From Salvator merianae (taxonomy: Eukaryota; Chordata; Lepidosauria; Squamata; Teiidae): DNA of 64,000 nucleotides. The DNA lies in assembly GCA_003586115.2 (NCBI GenBank), contig QVOM02000034.1, forward strand, positions 113,714,253-113,778,252. Direction: 5' to 3'. A program made the translations under genes and the position numbers. Under the pieces are notes generated by a model. It saw only the letters and a program-made list of their open reading frames with translations, searched no databases and had not been told where the DNA came from. This document shows, piece by piece, positions 54,585 to 64,000 of the stretch. Each line of letters opens with the position of its first letter. The stretch's first letter is position 1.

Positions 54585-57500
54585 ATTTTAAAATTTGTTT
54601 TGACTTTTGTAACCCACCCAGAAACTTTTGGGTATAGGGCAAGGTAAAAATATAAATAAATGCATATATACATATTAAGCAAAAAACAGAAGTGGTGTGT
54701 AAAACATTCTGAGATTAGAATTAGAACTGTGACAGACTGGTTTAGTTTGTTCTCAGTTTGCAGCAAAGTGTGGTGTTTGCATGGTTTATATGTGAACAAA
54801 ACCTCCCTGTGGTATGGAGAGAAAAAAAAATTGATTGAATTGAACCAAGGGTGGTTCACAGTAGTTCACATGATCCAAACTGAAAACAAACAAAGGGTCG
54901 GTTTTTGTTTTTTTGTTTTTGTTTTTAAATGGTTAAAATTGAATCAACTGAGGGTTTGATTCAAATCAAATCACTAAATTTCGGTTTGTGTACATTTCCT
55001 TCTGGAACAGCTGCCATTTTGAAGTTCCAGATTAGGAATATAATAGATTTTAGAAATAGGTACTTTTCTGAACTCCAAAAAGTAAACAAATAATATGGTT
55101 TTATGTCATGACTGCTTTGCTTGTTTCTCAAATAATGCCAGGAGGATTGAGGGATGTAGCACATGCTAGGGCCACTGACGTTCTTGGGCTTCCTGCCCTT
55201 CGAATAATTGTGATTCAGTGGCAACAAAAATCATTAATGTTATACACACTCTATGCCCTACCTTTACTTTGCTGTTAAAATACAGTTTTAAAAAATGTAG
55301 AAAAAGTAGCCCAGATGGACTTTGTGTGCACACCTAATAGGCACTGGTTAAAAACAAAACAAAACAAAACTCAGAAAACTAATCATGGAGTCACACATAT
55401 TTCATAAGAATTATTTTCTGCCTACATCAGAATAAAGATAACTTAAAAAAAATAAAAGATAAGAATAAGACACCAATTTGAATGGACTAAAGGTGCAACT
55501 GGAGATCTCCTGTATTCCAGTATGAAGCAGGATTAGGATAGCATATAGTGCTGACCAAAATTGGTCAGTCCTTCCAGACTACTTTGTAGTTCCTAAGAAG
55601 CCCCTTCATCAACTGTAATCTGTGTAGAACTCGCAAAACAAAAAAGAAAAAAAAGTGAACAACAAAGCCAACAAGCTGGAAAACTTGTTGTGAGAAAAAT
55701 GCTGGAACAAAATGGTTTATGCTCATTTCTATGGCTTTTTTATTTTCTTGAGCAGGTACCACAGTTGCTGTCACTTTTTCCAGTCTAAAAACCCTTGATC
55801 GCGGTGACTATTTACATTTTACATAACTGTCTCTCTTCAATCTCAGAATTGCATTGTCATGTGCAAATAATTGCAAAGTTATTAGTGTCCAGAACAGAAA
55901 TTTAAGTCACTGTAGTGGAGAAGACTGTGAGTGTGATTATGTAAACTGTGTGTCTGCTTAGTCCACTGCCCAAAAACAGCCTGTTAAAGATCAAAATCTA
56001 GCCTTTTCACAAGGAAACACAAAGACACACAGCCAATGATTGAGCCCAGATGAGAATTGCCAAGGGCTGGCAGCCTTGTTTCTTTAGTAAGTCGGTACAG
56101 CTATGTCTTTGTTGAGACAACTCTCCAGTTTATAGCAGAACTCTATCAACCTGAAATTTGTTTTGACTCTTGATCCTTGGATTTCCTGATTATGCTTTGC
56201 ATATCACTTATTGGACATAGTCTATTTTTTCCAGCTGGAAAGACCTGACAACCCAAAAAAGAAACTCACAATTGTATTGAACCAGTGGGTACTTGCTTCT
56301 TTTTGCAGCTAAAAATAAATCACAGTAAACATTTATGGCATTATGAACATCCCTTACTAGTAGTCTAATAGCAATTACCTGGAACAGAACAATCACAGTA
56401 CTTGTTTTCCTAGTATGTAGCAGTAAAACCCCACTATATTAGGATTGGTGTTTTCAATCCATTCTCATAAAACTACAAAGGAAAAAAGAAACTATTTTAG
56501 AAAACAAAAGAATGGAGATTTGGTGATTTGGGTGGCAGACATAAGGTAACATGACTGCTTGTTAACACTACTAGCTGTCCCCAAAGAATCATAGCCATTT
56601 CCCATATACTAAGTGTAAGTGGCCAAAGTAGCAATACTGCTAAGCTCTAGTACAACTCCACCATCCTGCATGAACCTACAACGTGATGGTTCAACGTTTT
56701 AGGGCTACAGCTGGAAGGACTGATTAAGAGCCACACTTGGAAGGTCAACATTAGCTCCAGGCTATATCTTTCAGAGGTCATTTTTCTGAGCTGGCCAGTT
56801 GGCCCTTCCAACACGTCAATATTTTTTGAGTTTTTGGCTCTCCAGTCTTAGTCTCAATAGGACTTGAGAAGAACAATTACACAGTTTTGTTTTTATATGA
56901 TTGGCAAAATGTGACTTTCCTTGTTTAACACATTTCCATAAACTTGCAATAATTGATATGGCCTCTGTAGCATCATTGATTTACATTGTTAGATTTGGCA
57001 TCTGTGATTTCATAGGCAGCTTCTGCACAACCATCAAAAAGGTAGTCTGAGTGGTAGGAGCCTCTGAGGGGCAGCACCTCATGGCCTTTCATCTGGCCTT
57101 GCACCTCCTAGCCTCAGAAACATTGAAGTTGTGGAATGAATATTGCTCAGTTTTGAAAGTTCTACCTGATGTGGCTTAGTGCTAGACAAGGAATGATCCT
57201 GGACATTGGCCATTTTCTATCCACGACTTAATCACACTAGGTGAAAAAGGATCTTGGTAAGTTTCCCCTATTTCTGCTGTCTCTCTACATGGGATGTGAG
57301 GGCAAGAAGTGCTATCAGATTCATTTTTTGTGGTCTGCACTTAGGGTGTGATCAGACATAGTAAAAGGGGCACCCCTGTGGCCAATCTGAGAGTTAAGGA
57401 ACAGGCATAACATGCAAAAATATGACTTACCATGCCCCAAAGCCACTGATTCTGCACATCTTTTCCAAATGAGGAATAATCACTCTTGAGGTGACTCTCT

Positions 57501-57840
57501 GTTTGGATCAGATTGGGGAGGAAGCTACAGAGGCTACAGTAGCCAATCGCAGTCTAGAAATGACTACTACAGCTGGTTAACCAGTCAGAGTCACAGAAAC
57601 CTAGGCTAGGGCAACCTTTTGTAAATGGCTCCCCCCCACAAAAAAAAAAAAAAATCCTGTATGACTGCACTCTTAGGGTGTCTCCAAGTCTGGATTTCCC
57701 ACCTCAAAGGTAATCTGTAGTCTTGAAAAGGCAATAACATGTGACCACCCTGTTTGTAGGACTCTTTCACAAGCACACTTTTCTTCTTGTGAAGATGCAG
57801 CTATAGTTTCAAACTACATGACAGTTGATGAGTCCTAAAT
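54585..57840. other. No gene seen; retroposon tail then AT-rich spacer
   Basis: 54585-54662 (GACTTTTGTAACCCACCCAG through AAATATAAATAAATGC) is a sauropsid SINE/LINE 3' tail interrupted by the 50176 element. 54830-54985 has TTGAATTGAACC / GGTTTGATTCAAATCAAATC words of a possible old DNA element. The rest is AT-rich without supported exons. Confidence 0.4.
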
Positions 57841-57848
57841 AATAGTGC

Positions 57849-58774
<926 letters not shown>

Positions 58775-58794
58775 AATAGTGCTATAGAGATGAT

Positions 58795-59000
58795 GGTCTG
58801 GTTCACACTGCTAATGCTAGTGAGTGTCTGCATGCTCACTAGCACAGTGCAACTTCACTCTGTGGCAGCCCCAGCATACAGGAGTGTCTGCAGATGCTCC
58901 CAAACATTACTGGCTGTGGACAGTTAAATTGCTGTCCAAACCTTGACCAGGAGGAGCTGGAGTGCTCCTGGTCAGCAGCATTCACATTCTAAGCTGTAAA
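58795..59000. mobile_element. Fragment of GGGCCTGTT-terminus family
   Basis: GGTCTGGTTCACACTGC, then AATGCTAGTGAGTGTCTGCATGCTCACTAGCA and CTCCCAAACATTACTGGCTGTGG words match the 21541 and 16227 copies. The right end is not found; probably truncated near 59000. Confidence 0.55.
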
Positions 59001-62000
59001 GTTCAAACAAGACAATGACTATAACATTCTTGGACAATTTGAATGCATAACCCTACAATTTCACCATCTAAGTCTGGACTGCCAAGCTAAGTATAGGACT
59101 TTATCACACAGTAATACCTTTTCCTTCCCTATTTCCTTTCTGACTTTTGGATATAGTACCCTCTCATTTTGTTGCTTCATTTTGCATACTGACTATGTCC
59201 CTCATTTTATGCCATATTGATTTTTATGTGTTTATGAATATGGAATGATAAAGATTGCCATTTTGTTTTTAAAAAACATTTCTTAAGTTCTCTTCTTTTA
59301 GAAGGCTTTGATCACATACAGTTAAAAGGGTGACCAGAAATTACCTAAGAAACGGAGCTGGCAAGCAGCATCCTATAGATGTGTGTAGTTTCTTTCCTGG
59401 GGGTCTGGTGACCTAACAGTGGGAAATTCAACTCTAAGGACACCCCTTCCCCAAAAACATTCCTCAGGTGCATGTTTGACTGAAGATGCCTGGATGGATG
59501 TGATTCTGCCCAATTTTCCAGTCCTGAAGCCAGAAAATCTGCTTTGGAGCTGTGGCCACCTGATGACCTATCTGCTTTTACCTCCAAGCTGGTCCAGAGG
59601 CCTCCGTTCCACATGGTAAACCAGTTTAAGAAGAGAGTACCCCTCTGCTAGAACACTCCATCCACATTGGTTGGAGCATAGTCCAGTCTCAGTGGCCAGA
59701 ATGGCTGCCTGGAATGGGATACTGTTAGGCCTTTTTGAAAAGGTCTACTGGTGGTCTTGTAGGTGCCAAACCAGCCCAGGAAGCATGCGAAAGGGTGCAT
59801 GTCTCCATTGGGCAGTTTAGCAAGAAGAACCATTTTGGCTGTACACAAAACTGCATGACCTAAATGAGTCCTCCCAGGGCTCTGAAGCTAGGGTCTGTAC
59901 TAGAGAGATCACACCTCCTTCTAGACATGCAGATTGGATGGAGCATAACCCAGTCCGGATGGTCAAAATGCATGCATCCTAAGCGGGGGGGGGGGGAAGT
60001 GCATATGTGTGAGTGGTTACATGTAGCAGTGAAACTGTTAGGCCAGTGACATAAAGGGTTAGCCTCTAATGGAAAGCCTCATTTTGATCTCCCTTAAACT
60101 GTTTAGATCCATAAATTGAATCTAAATAGAGCTTGCTATAAAGTGGCTTTGGAGAAAATATTTATCAAAATCTACTTAATTCTGAGAAAAAACCCTACCA
60201 CTTGAAGCCTAAATGCAGGCTTTTCCAACCTTGCACTTTATATATATCTGCCCCCTGTACAGGTGGGGAATGATAGGAGCATCAAACATCTGAACAACTG
60301 AGGGAACTAGTTAGAAAATAATGCTATTTTGGAAACAAGCACAAGAGACTGAAGCAAAAGTTCATCCACCAAGCTACCACATCATAAATGCCATTCTTTT
60401 TTTCCCCCTTGCATTTTAAAGGGTCCATGTCTGATTGCTAGTATCTTCAAATGGACCTTGAGAAACTCTTGTCTGAAACCCTGAAGAATTGGTTCAGTTT
60501 TTCACAGCCAATGATGTTTTTCAGTGGAAGACAGATTCATATGGTCCTCAGCCTTCCATAAGAGGAGGAACTCTGTTGGGAAAGACAACATTACTTATTT
60601 TATTTGATGATAGTGACCCCTTAACAGTTACATTAAACTGATCAAATGTTATGGCACAACAGATTATTTAGAAACAAACACTTGTGACTTTTCATTTTTT
60701 TCCTTCTTTTTTTTAACTACTTCAAGCAATCTTATGCAATCGCATTTTGGAATTTTGTAAGCATGATGTTTACAGATCCCTGAAGACTCTCAAACAAGTG
60801 CATTTCAAAGCTCAAAACAGAACAAAAAAAAAAATGCAGAGAACAAGCATTAACTGTTTTTAGGCAGCTTGTGGTAATAGGGAAAGAAGCTCACAGTTTT
60901 TTTGTTTTGTTTTGTTTTTTTCCTGGAGTCTAGACACAGATGTAAACTAAAACATTCACACTAGGGGCAGGGAAAAGGCTCAAGTAATAAACACAATTCC
61001 AGAGAGAAATATTAAGCAAATGAGGAATTTTGCCCATGGGAGTCATTAAACAGACGATTTTGTACTAAGGCTGTATAATTGAGAAGGCTCATAAAAATAT
61101 AAAATAATGTGCTCAACCTGCTCCCATACTAAGCGATCACATTTTAAGGAGAATTAAAAGTGCATTGAAGCTTTAGAAGTTTGTGTTTTAAAATAGTTCT
61201 TGAAAAAAGAGCTGTGTGTCAAAGGCATGCGTCTTCAGCTAGAATTCATCATATTCTAATGCTGAGTCACTGCTGTGTAGGGATCTTTTAGTATGGGTAT
61301 TTAAAAATCTCATCTTGTGACTGAGGCTACATCTATACAAGCTACTAATATGGTGGTTTTCTGTAAAAAGCTACTAATATAGTTCTCTGGGTGGTTTTAA
61401 AAAGCTCTTCGGCTGTTTCTGGCAGGGTCCAGCAGGACCAGGACAGGCTGAAATAGTTCCAGCCACCGGACAACTCCTACTATCCTGGAATAAGTCTTCC
61501 ACAATTGAAAGGCTGTTCTGGGACAGTCCCTGAACTAACTCAGAAGATCACATATTGAGATCTACTAGAGATCCAAATCAAGGACCTTTTGATCTAGATT
61601 ATGCTCTGTTCTGTATTCCACACTAATGTGGAGAAAGGAGGGCCTTGTGCCCTTGCTGGTAAAGACTAACAAGTGCAGAAAAGCCCAAAGTCCTGTTTCA
61701 GACCACACCACTGGTGGCAAGTGACTCATTAGGCAGTTTTTAAGAGGCATAAAGGCATTAACACCCCCAGTCTTGGGAATTAAGGATGGTACTTAAGTGC
61801 ACTCCTTTTTCAGCCAGTGCATGAGATAGTACTGAAAATAATGCAATAGTGTATGGTGATATTCCTGGTGGCTATTACATCAACATGCAAAGTTTGTGAT
61901 CTGACAGCCTTATTAGTGGACCCAATGCTGTGCAAGTTCATACGTGACTCTGTGGTGTTACACACTGATCCATCCTACAGGCCAAATCTTGATACCAGAT

Positions 62001-62628
62001 TCCATAGGCAGGGCAAACAAACATTCATGTTAAAGTGAAGAAGCAGCCCCCCAAAATAAAATTTTAATTGCTTAAAAGTGAGAGCAGCTTCTTGCTAAGG
62101 ATTTTATCTCAGACAGAGATGAAAATACTGAAAAGTAGCGGCTGGTGCCAAGGGTTGTTGCATAATGGCACTGCTCTGCAACAGAACAATGTACTGTTTC
62201 CGCATTTTTTGTTAACAATCAGTAGAGGTAGCAATTTATATTTTGTGTTGTGCTTCAACAACTCCCCAAAACTTGTGGAAGTAGAACAGCCAGGATATAG
62301 TGTTGTGATGCTACCCCATCACACAAAATGTCATGATATGCACACAGTGCGGATAAGCTCTAAAACTCTGGCCGAAAGAGATGGGATTCAGGAAAGAAGG
62401 CTGTAGGTTGCTGCTGGAGTGACCTGGATGGTGAAGATATACTATGGGTCTTGACACAGCTCCCAGAACACTGGCACAAGTAGGACTTCTGCTTGCAGTG
62501 GCAAGGATCCTGGCTGGACTAATTTCAGAGGATCAGAAATGGTACAAGAAGTCAGCAATGTCCAGTCCTTGATAGAGCAATTTTGGTTGGCGTTTTGCTT
62601 GTTGAATCATATCTGCCCCATCCACTGA
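59001..62628. other. No gene seen; spacer with old dispersed repeats
   Basis: 59640-59860 shares words with 35800 and 39470 (GGCCTTTTTGAAAAGGTCTA, CATGTCTCCATTGGGCAG): an old repeat of unknown class. 61560-61690 (GATCCAAATCAAGGACC, CACACTAATGTGGAG, AAGTGCAGAAAAGCCC) belongs with the 38085 and 46030 pieces and ends like the 26582 MITE. No exon supported. Confidence 0.4.
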
Positions 62629-63083
62629 GGGGGCATTTGCACTTTCCATCATGGAATATTCTCCATCAAACATTCCATGGTTGAACAGCCCTCACAGTGT
62701 GGTGGCCATTTACACTGTGAGAGCTGGAACATCCTGGAAATGGGTATCCAGCATTCAGTGTGAATGCTAGCTGCTTGCCATGACAGTGGCCAGGAAAATG
62801 TCTGGCTGCTGCCATGGCATCCAGGGACATGTGGCACAGCTGCACAACTTCATAGCTGCAGCAATGCCATGCTACACAGCACAGCATCTGCACCTGAAAA
62901 CAGGTGCAAACGTGTACTGGAAGCAGTCCAGATGCTCCTGGTACAGCCGTGAGCATAATTTTGTGTTCCACAGCTAGTAGTGATTGGGAATGTCTGTAGC
63001 CCGCTTCCAATCACTTCAGCCTCCACAAAGTGCAGGCACACTTCACTAGTGAGTGTGTGCTAGTGAAAATTGTGTACAGACTC
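62629..63083. mobile_element. Inverted-repeat DNA element with TGA duplication (455 bp)
   Basis: Left GGGGGCATTTGCACTTTCC; right in reverse complement GAGTCTGTACACAATTTTC, then ACTAGCACACACTCACTAGT. TGA on both sides (62626-62628, 63084-63086). The interior carries CATGACAGTGGCCAGGAAA and GCTGCCATGGCATCCAGGG, shared with the 12871 and 16227 copies. No transposase. Confidence 0.75.
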
Positions 63084-63086
63084 TGA

Positions 63087-64000
63087 GTCACTAAGATGAG
63101 AGGAGTGAAGTCTTCCCAACCAAAGCAGCTTTGGAGTAATTTAAAATGGATTACAATTTGGGAGTTGGGGAAGCTTAGAGGACCAGTAGGGAGTGTAAAT
63201 GTCTGTACACCTAGAGTCCTGAATATTTGGAGGAGTTTCTTATGTGTCCATGTGGACAATATCTTAAACTGGGTCACTTAGTGAAATATATTTACACCTT
63301 GCCATCTTTCTTTCTTACATTATTTAATGCTTTGTCTTTATAATCTCTTATGACAACAGTATACTCTGTGTACTGTGACCGTGAAACATTGTGAACAAGG
63401 TTAGGGCTGAAACTCATCCAAACTTGAAATAGTGGAATATGCCCTGTTGACCTGCATGTAATGGGAACAATACGTTAACTAAAAAGTGAATCATGATTCT
63501 GGGTGTTTCATCCTCACTCTCTCACACATGCATGCTCTGGAAAGATTTTTCACAAACCATTCTAATCACTTCTCATTCTAGTATTTTAATTGAAGCAGTG
63601 AGAGGTGGGGAAGCAGCATTTCATGTTATCAAGTTCCCAGCTTCAATCTGAATGGGGAGGGGGCAGCCCTTGTCTATCAACATTGTAGCCTTGATCTTGA
63701 CTGGTGGGGGAAGCCCTTCCCTCCATTGTTGAGATGGAAAGTCTTACTGTGAACCTGATGGCGGGGATGGGATTAATCAAACTTGGTCTCTGCGGGGACA
63801 GATAAGTCTTTTTGAGTGATGATGGTGGCAAGCTGAAGAACCATTCGAGCTCTTCATCCTGTTCTGCCATTACAACACTCTATGAGCGCTCACAGCGGCA
63901 TGACAGGGGGATGAATGCAGCATCTTTGTGGATGCTAAACTCATCCTGAGCATGCTGTCAGTTATTTTTCACAGAATTTTTTTTATTTGGTTGTTTGATT
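63087..64000. other. No gene seen; spacer
   Basis: AT-rich, no exon or defined repeat recognised. Confidence 0.35.

Noticed and set aside
54317..54859. 180-codon minus-strand frame
   Set aside because: It crosses the transposon boundary at 54576 into flanking retroposon tail, so it cannot be an ancestral gene.

Overview
The window looks like non-coding, repeat-dense nuclear DNA from a sauropsid, most likely a squamate (lizard or snake). The basis is inference: AT-rich background, several CR1 LINEs with the characteristic ATTCTATGA-type 3' end, L2-like and L1-like LINE remnants side by side, many hAT-type and other inverted-repeat elements, and long GGAA/TTTC/GATA microsatellites. I see no convincing exon of an ordinary single-copy host gene. 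The stretch is probably intergenic or inside a large intron.

Layout. 1-600: 3' end of an L2/CR1-group LINE (minus). 1.39-4.18 kb: 5'-truncated CR1 (minus). 4-29 kb: mostly featureless AT-rich DNA with short inverted-repeat elements (6.6, 8.85, 12.9, 15.0, 15.5, 16.2, 16.9, 21.5, 25.8, 26.6 kb), two decayed L1 3' ends (19.85 and 24.57 kb, plus) and microsatellites. 29.94-34.3 kb: a near full-length CR1 (minus) with an intact ORF1 (zinc-knuckle/coiled coil/SGNH esterase) and a broken ORF2, meeting head-to-head a truncated plus-strand CR1 (34.36-34.82 kb). 37-44 kb: foldback elements, including a hairpin-rich hAT element (38.38 kb), a near-perfect palindrome (40.8 kb) and a 1.17-kb CpG-rich foldback (42.19 kb). 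45.7-48.8 kb: L2-like LINE pieces. 49.7 kb: a U6 snRNA retrocopy. 50.18-54.58 kb: the centrepiece, described below. 57.85-58.77 kb: another hAT-type element with a 107-base T tract. 58.8-64 kb: sparse repeats.

Most notable item. A 4,401-bp element (50176-54576) begins and ends with TAGGGGTGTGCACGAA in inverted orientation and is flanked by an 8-bp duplication (GTGGGTTC/GTGGGTTT), the signature of hAT transposons. Inside it I can assemble a spliced, fully open gene: a Myb/SANT-like (trihelix) DNA-binding exon with a strong start context, then acidic, Pro/Ala-rich and helical C-terminal exons, all joined at phase-1 introns, followed by AATAAA. No hAT transposase is recognisable. Four other elements in the window share the same kind of termini (6.6, 16.9, 38.4, 57.8 kb), two with perfect 8-bp duplications. 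The window therefore holds a hAT-type family of which one member carries an intron-containing Myb/SANT regulator-like gene. A second family with termini like GGGCCTGTTTGCACTT (at least eight copies) shows 3-bp duplications and probably belongs to another superfamily.
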